Source of the DNA: Mesorhizobium sp. M3A.F.Ca.ET.080.04.2.1
GTDB lineage: Bacteria; Pseudomonadota; Alphaproteobacteria; Rhizobiales; Rhizobiaceae
NCBI RefSeq assembly: GCF_003952525.1
Contig: NZ_CP034451.1
Span: forward strand, 620,001 to 684,000
DNA: 64,000 nucleotides
Direction: 5' to 3'
This document shows, piece by piece, positions 53,772 through 62,161 of the stretch. Under the pieces are notes generated by a model. The model had not been told where the DNA came from, did no database searches, and saw only the letters and a list, made by a program, of their open reading frames with translations. The position numbers and the translations under genes were made by a program. How positions within the stretch are numbered: position 1 is the first letter of the stretch; the number at the start of each line of letters is the position of its first letter.

Positions 53772-54029
53772 ATGCGCACTGTTGTTTTGGCAATCGGAAT
53801 CACGGGTCTACTGTTCGGCGGATCTGCCTTGGCGGCCGACGAGAAGGCGTTGCCGCCGCAAGATGCCAAGAAGCTCTCCGAGATCATCGCCAAGGTCGAG
53901 CAGCGCGGCGACTTTCGCTATGTAAAGGAGGTCGACTGGAGCAGCGACGGTTACACCGTCACTTATTACACGACTGACAAGGCCAAGGTCGAGATCACTT
54001 ATGACCCGATGACCGGCGAGCCGAAGTAG
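53772..54029 (+). CDS. Small periplasmic PepSY-like protein
   Basis: 85 residues, AGGGG 6 bases before ATG 53772. The signal peptide ends near ALA-A (about 22). The mature part KLSEIIAKVEQRGDFRYVKEVDWSSDGYTVTYYT, then DPMTGEP, follows the PepSY pattern (short helix and strands around a basic-to-acidic turn). PepSY proteins are thought to inhibit proteases or sense the envelope. Terminated by a hairpin. Confidence 0.8.
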   Translation: MRTVVLAIGITGLLFGGSALAADEKALPPQDAKKLSEIIAKVEQRGDFRYVKEVDWSSDGYTVTYYTTDKAKVEITYDPMTGEPK

Positions 54030-54057
54030 CGGCCATTTGGCATGCGGATGGCAGAAA

Positions 54058-54077
54058 AGGGGCTCGTGCGAGCCCCT
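54058..54077. terminator. Bidirectional terminator
   Basis: AGGGGCTCG (54058-54066), loop TG, CGAGCCCCT (54069-54077), then CTTCT on plus and a U-rich stretch (from AAAA) on minus. Shared by the PepSY-like gene and the convergent BA14K gene. Confidence 0.8.
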
Positions 54078-54102
54078 CTTCTATGCCGGACCGCTGGCGC
54101 TG

Positions 54103-54423
54103 TCAAAGCCGGCAGTAGTGCGGGTAACCGTCGTAGCCGATATAGGTGTCCGAGCCCGGATCGTAGCTGGCGTAGCGGGCTAGGCAGCGGCGCACATGCC
54201 AGGAACCACCGCCGTATTCCTCGACATACACCGGCTGCGGCTGCTGCTGGGCCAGCAGGCTGCCGAGCACGAAGCCGCCGACGCCGGCGGCAATGCCGAT
54301 GCCGAGCTCGCGGCGGTGGTGATGATGATGGTCATGGGCAGCCGAAGGCTGGACGGTGCCGGCGAGCGAGCCGGCGGCGACGGTGGTGGCGATGAGGCCG
54401 GAAACGAGCGTGTGCTTGAACAT
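54103..54423 (-). CDS. BA14K-family protein
   Basis: 106 residues. Signal peptide, then AHDHHHHHRRE, a glycine-rich hydrophobic stretch (GIGIAAGVGGFVLGSLLA), and a BA14K C-terminus HVRRCLARYASYDPGSDTYIGYDGYPHYC with its conserved cysteines and aromatics. BA14K is an immunoreactive lectin-like protein of Brucella and rhizobia. The N-terminus and 5-prime leader are duplicated in the next minus-strand gene at 54633-54830. Confidence 0.8.
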   Translation of the reverse strand: MFKHTLVSGLIATTVAAGSLAGTVQPSAAHDHHHHHRRELGIGIAAGVGGFVLGSLLAQQQPQPVYVEEYGGGSWHVRRCLARYASYDPGSDTYIGYDGYPHYCRL

Positions 54424-54510
54424 GATGATCTCCTGGTTCGTTGACCGAGGCGATCCGTCCGCCTCTTGATCATCTGTCGCAGCGACCGCGAAGAAGGTTC
54501 GAAGTTTCCT
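54424..54510 (-). repeat. Duplicated leader, copy 1
   Basis: The segment upstream of the BA14K gene is recognisably the same as 54831-54917, with identical ribosome-site context (GATCTCCTGG on plus) and a hairpin GAGGCG/CGCCTC (54447-54466) at the same distance from the start codon. Confidence 0.6.
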
Positions 54511-54588
54511 TGCAACTTTTTTTCGAGGGCCGCAGAAGCCGCCCGGTTTTGTCGAGGGACGACAGCACGGCTCTACCGCCGGGCGAAG

Positions 54589-54612
54589 AAAGGGCGGCCG
54601 GAGCCGCCCTTT
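54589..54612. terminator. Rho-independent-type hairpin
   Basis: AAAGGGCGGC (54589-54598), loop CGGA, GCCGCCCTTT (54603-54612). Lies just downstream of the His-rich gene (minus). Confidence 0.75.
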
Positions 54613-54632
54613 CGAGACGATTGGTCTGTTCG

Positions 54633-54830
54633 TCAAAGGAAGATGATCACCTTGCCGTGGTGGCGATGGTGATGATGCCACCACCACCAAGGCTTCTTGT
54701 GGTGCTTGTGGTGGTGATGATGGTGGTGATGATGCATGCCGTGGGCCGAAGACGACTGCGCGGTGCCGGCGAGCGCGCCGGATGCAACGAATATGGCGAC
54801 GAGGCCTGAGGTGAGTGTGCGCTTGAACAT
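54633..54830 (-). CDS. Histidine-rich small secreted protein, paralogue of the BA14K gene N-terminus
   Basis: 65 residues. The start MFKRTLTSGLVA matches MFKHTLVSGLIA of the BA14K gene. After a signal peptide (ending near SSA-H), nearly the whole mature part is His, Lys and Trp, including nine consecutive histidines and WWWWHHHHRHH. The BA14K domain is absent. Binding of Ni, Zn or Cu is likely from composition; function unknown. Confidence 0.65.
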   Translation of the reverse strand: MFKRTLTSGLVAIFVASGALAGTAQSSSAHGMHHHHHHHHHKHHKKPWWWWHHHHRHHGKVIIFL

Positions 54831-54917
54831 GACGATCTCCTGGATCCTTGATCGAGGCGACCATTCGCCTCTGGGAGATCAGTCGTGGCGGAGCCGGAAA
54901 AGGTTCGAAATTGAGCG
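54831..54917 (-). repeat. Duplicated leader, copy 2
   Basis: Counterpart of 54424-54510. The hairpin GAGGCGA/TCGCCTC lies at 54854-54871, and AGGTTCGAA at its far end is shared with copy 1. Confidence 0.6.
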
Positions 54918-55010
54918 AATAGGGAGTAGCGAATAGCGAGCAGGAAAAGTGCAATTCACGAATTGTCGCTTCCCTATTCGCTATTTCGCTATTCGCTGCT
55001 CCCTAGTCGC
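54915..55010. repeat. Large imperfect inverted repeat built of GAATAG-type units
   Basis: A 24-base arm at 54915-54938 (GCGAATAGGGAG, then TAGCGAATAGCG) is complementary to 54987-55010 with two mismatches. The 48-base centre contains another palindrome, CAATTCACGAATTG (54952-54965). The units repeat the word GCGAATAG. No coding capacity. Confidence 0.7.
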
Positions 55011-55015
55011 TCCCC

Positions 55016-55183
55016 TCACCCCATCCCGGTGACGTGCCGCAGCCAGAAGGCCAGCGTTATAAACCCGATGATGACGGCAACGCCGGTCCAGTCGATATTG
55101 GCCTTCTTCAAATCGCTGATGAGCTTCAACAGGAGAAGCCACGTCACCACGATGATCGGCAGGATGATGACAAACCTGATCAT
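55016..55183 (-). CDS. Small two-helix membrane protein, unknown
   Basis: 55 residues from ATG 55183 with GGGG about 9 bases before it. Two hydrophobic segments (FVIILPIIVVTWLLLLKLI and GVAVIIGFITLAFWL) around DLKKANIDW. No family recognised. A longer frame from 55285 runs into the tRNA promoter and is unlikely. Confidence 0.6.
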   Translation of the reverse strand: MIRFVIILPIIVVTWLLLLKLISDLKKANIDWTGVAVIIGFITLAFWLRHVTGMG

Positions 55184-55340
55184 GCGACACCCCGTTCGAT
55201 GCGATTGCACCTCTTTTGAGATGTAGGAAGCCCAGTGACGCATTTCAGCATGCCGGCCCGGACACGGGGCGAGGTCCTTCGGCAACCGAAAGCGGAGTTT
55301 TGTCTTTACTGGCGCACGAAATGTGCTACCGGAGCGCCGT

Positions 55341-55416
55341 GCCCTTGTAGCTCAGCTGGTAGAGCAGCGGTTTTGTAAACCGAAGGTCGCGGGTTCGATC
55401 CCTGCCGGGGGCACCA
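55341..55416 (+). tRNA. tRNA-Thr (anticodon TGT)
   Basis: A 76-base cloverleaf: acceptor GCCCTTG/CGGGGGC, D-stem GCTC/GAGC, anticodon stem GCGGT/ACCGA with loop TTTGTAA, T-arm GCGGG-TTCGATC-CCTGC. The 3-prime CCA is encoded. Reads ACA. Confidence 0.95.
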
Positions 55417-55548
55417 GCAGCACACGATTCAATCAGAGCCAAATGTGGAACGCAGCGGCGTCCGCCGACAAGCGTTCGGCCGTCGATCGCCGCGCCGCCT
55501 CGCACTCCGCGGCGATGCCGGCGCAGTGAGCGGGGCGTGCGCCTGTGG

Positions 55549-55565
55549 GCCGCCTCAGGGGCGGC
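55549..55565. terminator. Short GC hairpin
   Basis: GCCGCC (55549-55554) pairs with GGCGGC (55560-55565). It lies directly behind the stop of the DUF3303 gene (minus). No U-run. Confidence 0.45.
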
Positions 55566-55877
55566 TCATGAAGGAAGTTCATCCCGCCATTTGATGGCTT
55601 CCATCTCGACGCGGACTGCGTCCTGAACGTCGATGACCTGACGGACGTCGAACTGGAATGCCGGGAAGGTCGAACACATTTTGTGAACCACCAGCGGATC
55701 ATCTGCCTCGAGCAGCATGCTGCCGCCCCATTCGCCCACTCGCGCCACGAAGGCATGGACCTTGACCTCGCTGGGTATTTCCCAGTGCTGGAAGATTTTC
55801 AGGATCCGCTTTTGGACATTCTCGTATTCAATCGCCGATCCCTGTGGCCGCTCGCTCCAATTCACGAGGTATTTCAT
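55566..55877 (-). CDS. DUF3303 family protein
   Basis: 103 residues from ATG 55877 with GGAGGAG 3-4 bases upstream. MKYLVNWSERPQGS and FVARVGEWGGSMLLEADDP give the ferredoxin-like (dimeric alpha-beta barrel-type) DUF3303 pattern. Small cytoplasmic protein, function unknown. Single-gene unit. Confidence 0.8.
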   Translation of the reverse strand: MKYLVNWSERPQGSAIEYENVQKRILKIFQHWEIPSEVKVHAFVARVGEWGGSMLLEADDPLVVHKMCSTFPAFQFDVRQVIDVQDAVRVEMEAIKWRDELPS

Positions 55878-56094
55878 GATCTCCTCCCTCGGGTAACCGC
55901 GAAAACCCAAGCGGCATTGTAGCTCCCGAGGCGAACTTCGGATCGTCTCCTAGTCTCCTCCAATAGAGGTAGGCCTCAGGATACGAAAGTGGTGAATCTG
56001 CGCGACGTTTGAAATGCACGCGGGCTTCGATCCCTGCCGCGGCGCCCGTCCTAACTGTGTTTCAACAAGACACCATTTCTGGCAGGGTGCTGCC

Positions 56095-56295
56095 ATGTCG
56101 CGAACGCTGATCGTCGTTGGTCTCAGCATAGTTGCCATAGGGCTGCTCTGGCCATGGTTGGCCCGGACCGGACTTGGCAGACTGCCTGGCGACATCGTGA
56201 TCGAACGTGAGAACTTCAGACTCTACATTCCGATCACCACCGGAATACTGATCAGCATCGGGTTCTCGGCCATTCTTTGGCTGATCAATCGTTAG
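56095..56295 (+). CDS. DUF2905 small membrane protein
   Basis: 66 residues from ATG 56095, AGGG about 8 bases upstream. Two hydrophobic segments flank GRLPGDIVIERENFRLYIPI, the DUF2905 signature. Function unknown. Followed by a small hairpin. Confidence 0.85.
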   Translation: MSRTLIVVGLSIVAIGLLWPWLARTGLGRLPGDIVIERENFRLYIPITTGILISIGFSAILWLINR

Positions 56296-56310
56296 GGCGG
56301 TCCGGCCGCC
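56296..56310 (+). terminator. Short hairpin after DUF2905 gene
   Basis: GGCGG (56296-56300), TCCGG, CCGCC (56306-56310), followed by GTTCTTCT. Confidence 0.5.
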
Positions 56311-56335
56311 GTTCTTCTGCTCGCGCTTGATCTTC

Positions 56336-56380
56336 TCACACCAAGATCGCCGCCAAAATCCTATTCTGTCGCCTGATCGC
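56336..56380 (-). pseudogene. Relic of a TetR-family gene 3-prime end
   Basis: The minus strand encodes AIRRQNRILAAILV and stop, closely matching the C-terminus AIRRQNRILVAAIRV of the intact TetR gene at 62162. At DNA level 40 of 45 aligned bases agree with one 3-base gap. A stop codon five codons upstream of this segment and no further homology show that it is only a fragment. Orientation is the same as the intact copy. Confidence 0.7.
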
Positions 56381-56649
56381 CATCGCGTGCCACTACATCG
56401 CCGGGCGCACCTGTCCAAGCGGGCAGAGGTGTGTTTAGCGGAGCTAAAGGCTTCCAGCTTCTGGTACCGGCAGCGTCTCCGACGATGATCGCCTCGCGAA
56501 GCTGACGTCCCCCCTGGGGGTGATTCACTTTCATGCGGGGGCCTAGGTATCGTGCCTCTCCCGCCGCTCCTATTCACAGGAGCCCATGACAATGCGGGGA
56601 GGATCTGAGGCAAAGATCGGACATTGCCGGGAAATTGAGGGAGGAGAAC

Positions 56650-57723
56650 GTGCGTAAAACGACGCTTATTGCCTGCGGGCTTGCGGCCAGTCTTTTGGGC
56701 ATTGGAGCAGCCGCGTCGCAGGAGGGCGCAGCCCAGGGCGACACTTCGAAGATGCGGATCGCCCTCACCGATGGCTTCAGCTCGAACTCCTGGGAGCAAT
56801 CGGCCTGGAATTCCTGGAACGCGGTTGCCGACCAGGCAGTCAAGGATGGAGTGATCAAGGAACAGAAGATCATCACCGGCAACGACGACCCGGTTCAGCA
56901 GATCACGCAGCTCCAGAATCTGGTGCTTGAGGGCTTCAACGCGATCGCCATCGACGCCGCCTCTCCAACCGCTCTCAACGGCGGTATCAAGGATGCCTGC
57001 GACGCGGGCATTGTGGTGGTGGTCTATGATTCTCTGGCGACCGAACCTTGTGCGATCAAGCTGAAAGTCGATTACCACGACTACGGTGTGCAGGAGACCG
57101 AGTACCTGGCGAAGAAGCTCGGCGGCAAGGGCAACATCCTCGAAATCCGCGGCGTTGCCGGCTCGCAGGTGGACATCGATATCTCCGCCGGTATCAACGA
57201 TACGCTGAAGAAGTATCCCGACTTGAAGAAGGTCGGCACCGTGTACGGCAACTGGGATGGAACCATCACCCAAAAGCAGGTCGGAACGATCCTTCCCACC
57301 CTGCCGCAGGTCGACGGGGTCGTGGGCCAGGGTGGCGACGGCTTCGGCGCTTATCAGGCCTTCAAGGCGGCGGGACGTCAGATCCCGACCATCGTCATGG
57401 GTAATCGGCAGGACGAACTGGCGCTCTGGAAGGAAATGAAGGCCAACGGTTACGAGACCTACTCGATCTCATCGATGCCGGGCATGTCAACCATAGCCTT
57501 CTGGATCGCGCAGCAGGTTCTGGCAGGCAAGAAGGTTCCCAACACGGTCAACGTCCCGCTCCTGGCCATTCACGACGATACGCTCGATGCCTGGCTGGCG
57601 GCCACGGCCGTCGGAACAGCAGCCTCGCCGCACTACACCAAGGACGATGCGGTGGCGCTTATGGATGCAAGCGCGGCCGGCAAGAGCGGCAGCGATCTTC
57701 CGCAACCCAAGGTCCCGCAATAA
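56650..57723 (+). CDS. Sugar ABC transporter periplasmic binding protein (family 1/ribose type)
   Basis: 357 residues from GTG 56650, with AGGGAGG 5 bases upstream. The signal peptide ends near AAAS-Q (about 23). RIALTDGFSSNSWEQSAWNSW begins the ligand domain, and GFNAIAIDAASPTALNGGI and GVVGQGGDGFGAYQAFKAAG are typical of ribose/galactose-type binding proteins. It delivers a sugar or polyol to the permeases encoded downstream. Ligand not deducible. Confidence 0.9.
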   Translation: MRKTTLIACGLAASLLGIGAAASQEGAAQGDTSKMRIALTDGFSSNSWEQSAWNSWNAVADQAVKDGVIKEQKIITGNDDPVQQITQLQNLVLEGFNAIAIDAASPTALNGGIKDACDAGIVVVVYDSLATEPCAIKLKVDYHDYGVQETEYLAKKLGGKGNILEIRGVAGSQVDIDISAGINDTLKKYPDLKKVGTVYGNWDGTITQKQVGTILPTLPQVDGVVGQGGDGFGAYQAFKAAGRQIPTIVMGNRQDELALWKEMKANGYETYSISSMPGMSTIAFWIAQQVLAGKKVPNTVNVPLLAIHDDTLDAWLAATAVGTAASPHYTKDDAVALMDASAAGKSGSDLPQPKVPQ

Positions 57724-57740
57724 GGCCGGTATTTTCGAAC

Positions 57741-59222
57741 ATGACCGTCGAGACACTTGAGAGAGGGAAAGCCGGGCAGGCTTCCCTCTTGTCGCTGCGC
57801 GGCATCAGCAAGTCTTTCGGCCCAGTCGAGGCATTGCGGTCAGTCGACCTGGAGCTCCAGCGCGGCGAACTGCTTGGCCTGATCGGCCACAACGGCGCCG
57901 GAAAAAGCACGCTGATGAATGTGCTGATGGGTGTTGTCCTTCCCGACAACGGCACCCTCTCGATGGACGGCAGCCTGGTCACTGGGGACAATCATCCGTC
58001 CCGTGCCCATACGTTGGGAATACGCTGCGTTTTCCAGGAGCTGTCGCTCTGTCCCAACCTGAGCGCGATCGAGAACACGCTGGTTGTCCATCCACACTTG
58101 GGCGGGCTGGGTTGGGAGAAGCGCAGTCGCGCTCTCATCGCGCACACGCTGGGCGAGATCTTCCCGGGCAACCGGATCAAACTCCACGCGCCGATCTCCG
58201 AGCTCGCCATCGGTGAGAGGCAAATGATCGAGATTGCGCGTGCCTTCACCGAGAGCGACTCCCCAGCCAAGCTCGTGATCCTGGATGAACCTACGTCGTC
58301 GCTGGATGCGAGCGCAGCGGAACAGCTTCTCGCCTACCTCCGCCGCGCATCGGCGGCCGGGCGCAGTTGCATCCTTATCACCCACAAACTCAACGAAGTG
58401 CTGGACCACACTCAGCGCATCGTGACCATGAAAGACGGCCGGATCGTCGCCGATGTGCCGGCCGCGGGCCTCTCCCGTGAACGGCTGTTCGAGTTGATGG
58501 GCGCGGTCGCCAGGGCGGAAACAACGCCCACCGGTTCTCTCGTCAAGGGCAATCTGCGGATCGAGATCGCGGGGTTGGACGGAATGCCTGCGGTCCACGT
58601 TCAGGCCGGCGAGGTGGTGGGGCTCGCCGGATTGGCTGGTCATGGCCAGAAGGACACACTACGCCGCATCTATCGGACCGCCCGGACCCGCAAGGGGGAC
58701 GGACAATGCCGGGTCGAAGGCGGAGCTGCCTATGTCAGCGGCGACCGCCAGCGCGAGGGCATCTTTCCGCTCTGGTCGATCGCACTCAACGTTTCGATCG
58801 CCAGCATGCGGCGGCTGGCCCGTCGAGGCTTCATCGATGGTGTCGAGGAAAGGGACCTGGCCGAGCGCTGGCGGCAAAAGGTCGGAATCCGCAGCTCCGG
58901 CCCCGACCAGTCGATCATGGCTTTGAGCGGTGGCAATCGACAGAAGGCTCTGGTGGCCAGGGCTTTCGCCTCGACGTCCGAGATCATCCTTTTCGACGAT
59001 CCGACCCGCGGCGTTGATATCGGCACCAAGCGTGAGATTTATGAGCAGATCCGCGCCGAAGCGGGAAGCGGTCGTTCCTTCGTCTGGTACACGACTGAAA
59101 ATGACGAACTGTTCCTCTGCGACCGGGTCTATGTCTTCCACGAACGCAGGGTTGTTGACGTGATCGACCGCGCCGATCTGACTGAAGACCGGCTCATCCG
59201 CGCCTCATTCGAGGGACACTGA
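57741..59222 (+). CDS. Sugar ABC transporter ATP-binding protein with two ATPase domains
   Basis: 493 residues. Domain 1: Walker A GHNGAGKST, signature-region LAIGERQM, Walker B LVILDEPTSSLD. Domain 2 lacks a true Walker A (GLAGHGQKD) but has LSGGNRQKA and FDDPTRGVD, normal for MglA/RbsA-type proteins. Follows the binding-protein gene by 17 bases and precedes permease 1 by 2 bases. Confidence 0.9.
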   Translation: MTVETLERGKAGQASLLSLRGISKSFGPVEALRSVDLELQRGELLGLIGHNGAGKSTLMNVLMGVVLPDNGTLSMDGSLVTGDNHPSRAHTLGIRCVFQELSLCPNLSAIENTLVVHPHLGGLGWEKRSRALIAHTLGEIFPGNRIKLHAPISELAIGERQMIEIARAFTESDSPAKLVILDEPTSSLDASAAEQLLAYLRRASAAGRSCILITHKLNEVLDHTQRIVTMKDGRIVADVPAAGLSRERLFELMGAVARAETTPTGSLVKGNLRIEIAGLDGMPAVHVQAGEVVGLAGLAGHGQKDTLRRIYRTARTRKGDGQCRVEGGAAYVSGDRQREGIFPLWSIALNVSIASMRRLARRGFIDGVEERDLAERWRQKVGIRSSGPDQSIMALSGGNRQKALVARAFASTSEIILFDDPTRGVDIGTKREIYEQIRAEAGSGRSFVWYTTENDELFLCDRVYVFHERRVVDVIDRADLTEDRLIRASFEGH

Positions 59223-59224
59223 CG

Positions 59225-60193
59225 ATGAATGGACGCGCCAGTTTGATTTCGCGGGTCGGCAATGGCATTTCGAGCCTGGGTGCGGCGCGCTTCGGCCTTG
59301 CGCTCATCGCGCTCGCGCTGATCCTCCTGTTCGTCTTCTGGCTGCGTCCGAACATGGCTAGCTATAATGGCTTGCGGCTGCTGTTGAACCTGTCCCCCGT
59401 GCTGGTTTTCACCGCGCTGGCGCAAATGTTCGTCATGACTGCGGGAGACATCGATCTGGGCGTCGGCACGTTCGTCGGGCTGATCGATTGCATTGCAGCC
59501 GGCCTGCTGAACGAGCAGCCAGTCACCGGCGTGGCGCTCCTTGTTGCTTGTCCAATCGCCTACTCCCTAATAGGCGCACTCATTCACTTGCGCCAGCTGC
59601 CGTCGATCGTCGTCACTTTGGGCGCATCCTTCGTCTGGCTCGGTGTGGCGCTGACTGTGCTGCCGATGCCCGGTGGCACGGTACCGGCGGCACTGACGGA
59701 ACTCGTGCGGCTGCGTCCGCCGCTCGTTCCGATGCCGATCGTGCTGACCCTCGTGCCGATGGTGGCCGCTCATCTCATCCTCAACAAGATGTCTTACGGC
59801 GTCGTGCTGCGGGGCATTGGCGGGAGCCTGGCGGCTGTCGAACGCGCCGGCCGTTCCACCCTGAGGGCGCGCATAACGCTCTACGGTCTCGCCGGGATCT
59901 GCGGGCTCTGCGCCGGCCTCTGTCTCGCCGCGACCACCACCACCGGCGACGCCAACGTCGGACGTGGGCTGACACTGGTTTCAATCGGCGCGGTAATCAT
60001 CGGCGGCGGTGAGTTCGTCGGCGGCATCGTCTCCCCGATCGGCACGGTGTTCGGCGCCCTGATCATGTTGCTCTCGGGGTCTCTGCTGAGCTTCGCGTCG
60101 GTGCCGCCGGCATGGCAGTACAGCATCCAGGGCGCCATCCTGCTCGTCATCCTGGCGCTCAGGATCGTATCGTGGAGGCCCAAGGCAGCATGA
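59225..60193 (+). CDS. Sugar ABC transporter permease (RbsC family)
   Basis: 322 residues with about eight or more hydrophobic segments. MFVMTAGDIDLGVGTFVGL and AVIIGGGEFVGGIVSPIGTVFGA are the two hallmark blocks of the family. Its stop overlaps the second permease start by 4 bases (ATGA). Confidence 0.9.
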   Translation: MNGRASLISRVGNGISSLGAARFGLALIALALILLFVFWLRPNMASYNGLRLLLNLSPVLVFTALAQMFVMTAGDIDLGVGTFVGLIDCIAAGLLNEQPVTGVALLVACPIAYSLIGALIHLRQLPSIVVTLGASFVWLGVALTVLPMPGGTVPAALTELVRLRPPLVPMPIVLTLVPMVAAHLILNKMSYGVVLRGIGGSLAAVERAGRSTLRARITLYGLAGICGLCAGLCLAATTTTGDANVGRGLTLVSIGAVIIGGGEFVGGIVSPIGTVFGALIMLLSGSLLSFASVPPAWQYSIQGAILLVILALRIVSWRPKAA

Positions 60194-61146
60194 GGAAGAT
60201 CACGGGTGCATGGCTGCTTGGTCAGCCGTGGTTTTACGCCACGGCAGGTGCGGTCGTGGTTTGGGTGGTGATCCTGACCTATTCCGGCGGTGCCGGTGGC
60301 GGCGCGGTGGTTTCCGCGGCACTCAACTATTCGGTATTCTTCGCCCTTGTCGGGCTTGGACAAATGATCGTCATGGTGAGCGGCGCCGGCAACATCGACC
60401 TGTCGGTACCTGCCAACATCACGCTGGCGGCCTATCTCTCCACCGGACAGATGGAAGGCGCGAATGCCGGCCTGTTGTTAGGGATCGCCGCCGGTCTTGG
60501 CAGCGGCTTCGCCATTGGCGCGGCGAATGCCTTCCTGATCATCGTTTTTCGCATTCCGCCCATGGTTGCGACGCTCGCGTGCGGCCTGGTACTCGAATCT
60601 CTTACCTTCGTGTATTCAAGGATCTCCGTCGCCAAACCCGCGCCGCTGCTGGCGGAGTTCACCACCGGCCAGTTCATGGGCCTTCCTTATCTCACAGCGG
60701 CGGCGGTGATCGCTTCCCTCGCGTTGATCCACGTGCTGCGGCGTTCCATCTTCGGCCGCTCGCTGCTCGCGTGCGGGCAGAACACCACCGCCGCCTGGCT
60801 CTCCGGCGTCGACGTGCTGCGCACCCGGTTCTCGGCCTATATTCTATGCGGCATGCTGACCGCCCTTGCGGGCGTCCTGTTCGCGGGCTTCGTCGGCGGG
60901 CCCTCGCTCAACATGGGCAGCGAGTTCCTGCTGAGCTCGATCGCCGTCGTCGTGATCGGGGGCACCAATGTCGCCGGGGGCCAGGCCAGCGTGGTCGGCA
61001 CTTGGAGCGCGTCTCTATTTCTCTTTCTGCTGCTGTCGATGCTGAACGTGTTCCAGGTCGAACCAGGGCTGCGCAACATCATCACCGGCATCCTGATCAT
61101 CGCTGTGCTGGCGCTGAACAAGACGAGCCGCATGCAACAGATGTGA
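60190..61146 (+). CDS. Sugar ABC transporter permease (RbsC family), second subunit
   Basis: 318 residues. MIVMVSGAGNIDLSVPANITLAAY and AVVVIGGTNVAGGQASVVGT correspond to the two hallmark blocks of the first permease, so the pair probably forms a heterodimer. Many membrane spans. The lactonase gene follows after 10 bases. Confidence 0.9.
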   Translation: MRKITGAWLLGQPWFYATAGAVVVWVVILTYSGGAGGGAVVSAALNYSVFFALVGLGQMIVMVSGAGNIDLSVPANITLAAYLSTGQMEGANAGLLLGIAAGLGSGFAIGAANAFLIIVFRIPPMVATLACGLVLESLTFVYSRISVAKPAPLLAEFTTGQFMGLPYLTAAAVIASLALIHVLRRSIFGRSLLACGQNTTAAWLSGVDVLRTRFSAYILCGMLTALAGVLFAGFVGGPSLNMGSEFLLSSIAVVVIGGTNVAGGQASVVGTWSASLFLFLLLSMLNVFQVEPGLRNIITGILIIAVLALNKTSRMQQM

Positions 61147-61156
61147 CTGGAGTGAC

Positions 61157-62062
61157 ATGATGGACGTTCGCTGCATTTTCGAGGCCCGAAGCGCACTCGC
61201 CGAAAGCGCTCTGTGGCATCCGGGCGAGCAGGCGCTCTACTGGCTGGATCAATTTCGGCCCGAGATCCATCGACTGGATCCGGCGACTGGCAAGGATACG
61301 AAGTTCGATCTGGATCTGCCGCCGCAACTCGGCGGCCTGGTGCTCACCGCCGAGGGTGGCATGGCACTGGCCGCCTCGGACGGCATCACCGTGCTCTCGC
61401 CCGATATGAGGAACCGCACCACGCTGGTCAATCCGATCGCGGGCCGGCCCAACATCAGCTTCAACGATGCCAAATGCGACCGCCAGGGCCGGCTCTGGGC
61501 CGGAACGACGGATCGCCTGGAAGCCGAGGCCCTTGGACAGCTCTACCGCATCGATGCCGATGGCGCCGCGACGATGTTCGCAGACGGTTTCGTCTGTTCG
61601 AACGGACCGTCATTCAGTCCGGACGGGCGGACCATGTATCACAGTTGCACCCTGGAGCGGGTGATCAATGCCTTCGATATCGATCCCGATACCGGCGAAG
61701 CGTCGAACAGTCGGCCCTTTGTCCGGTTCGATGGTGCGAAGGGCGCTCCCGACGGTTCCACCGTCGATGCCGAAGGATACCTTTGGTCTACCCATTGGGG
61801 AGGCGGCCGCGTAACGCGCCATGCAGCGGACGGAACCATCGATTTTGAGATTGCGATACCGGTGAAGAACGTCACGAGCTGTGCGTTCGGGGGCCCTAAC
61901 CTGGACACGCTGTTCGTGACCACAGCCTCGGTCGAATTCGCCAACGGCGGGTGGGTCTTCATGGACGACGCAGGTTTCGATGCGGCGCCGATGACCGGCG
62001 GTATCTTCGCCATCGAGGTCGGGATACGCGGTCTGCCCGAGCCGGTTTTCGGCGCCCGTTGA
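61157..62062 (+). CDS. SMP-30/gluconolactonase family protein
   Basis: 301 residues. AESALWHPGEQALYWLDQ is the SMP-30 start with the metal Glu, SFNDAKCDRQGRLWAGT the central block with the metal Asn, and VCSNGPSFSPDGRTMYH and APDGSTVDAEGYLW supply the remaining metal Asn/Asp. These six-bladed propellers hydrolyse sugar lactones. In line with the sugar importer, it suggests oxidation of the imported sugar to a lactone and then an acid. Last gene of the operon. Confidence 0.9.
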   Translation: MMDVRCIFEARSALAESALWHPGEQALYWLDQFRPEIHRLDPATGKDTKFDLDLPPQLGGLVLTAEGGMALAASDGITVLSPDMRNRTTLVNPIAGRPNISFNDAKCDRQGRLWAGTTDRLEAEALGQLYRIDADGAATMFADGFVCSNGPSFSPDGRTMYHSCTLERVINAFDIDPDTGEASNSRPFVRFDGAKGAPDGSTVDAEGYLWSTHWGGGRVTRHAADGTIDFEIAIPVKNVTSCAFGGPNLDTLFVTTASVEFANGGWVFMDDAGFDAAPMTGGIFAIEVGIRGLPEPVFGAR

Positions 62063-62135
62063 TGTGTGCGTCCCCCAGGGTTTTCATCGGCCCCGGCTTC
62101 TTAGTTTCACTCCCGCAGAGGGAGCCTCCCGAGGG

Positions 62136-62161
62136 CTGGTCCCGGAGCAATCCGGGACCAG
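62136..62161. terminator. Strong 10-bp hairpin between convergent genes
   Basis: CTGGTCCCGG (62136-62145), AGCAAT, CCGGGACCAG (62152-62161). Perfect stem that ends at the TetR stop codon; no U-run. Likely a shared terminator for the lactonase (plus) and TetR (minus) genes. Confidence 0.65.

Larger units (their letters stand above)
56296..56649. other. Intergenic region before the sugar ABC operon
   Basis: 354 bases. It holds the DUF2905 hairpin, the TetR relic (56336-56380), and a C-run/G-run hairpin (56509-56520) that may be part of the operon leader. No intact gene. Confidence 0.55.

Noticed and set aside
55323-55529. 68-codon frame across tRNA-Thr
   Set aside because: It is the usual translation of a tRNA gene (ALVAQLVEQ-type); the RNA gene explains the sequence.
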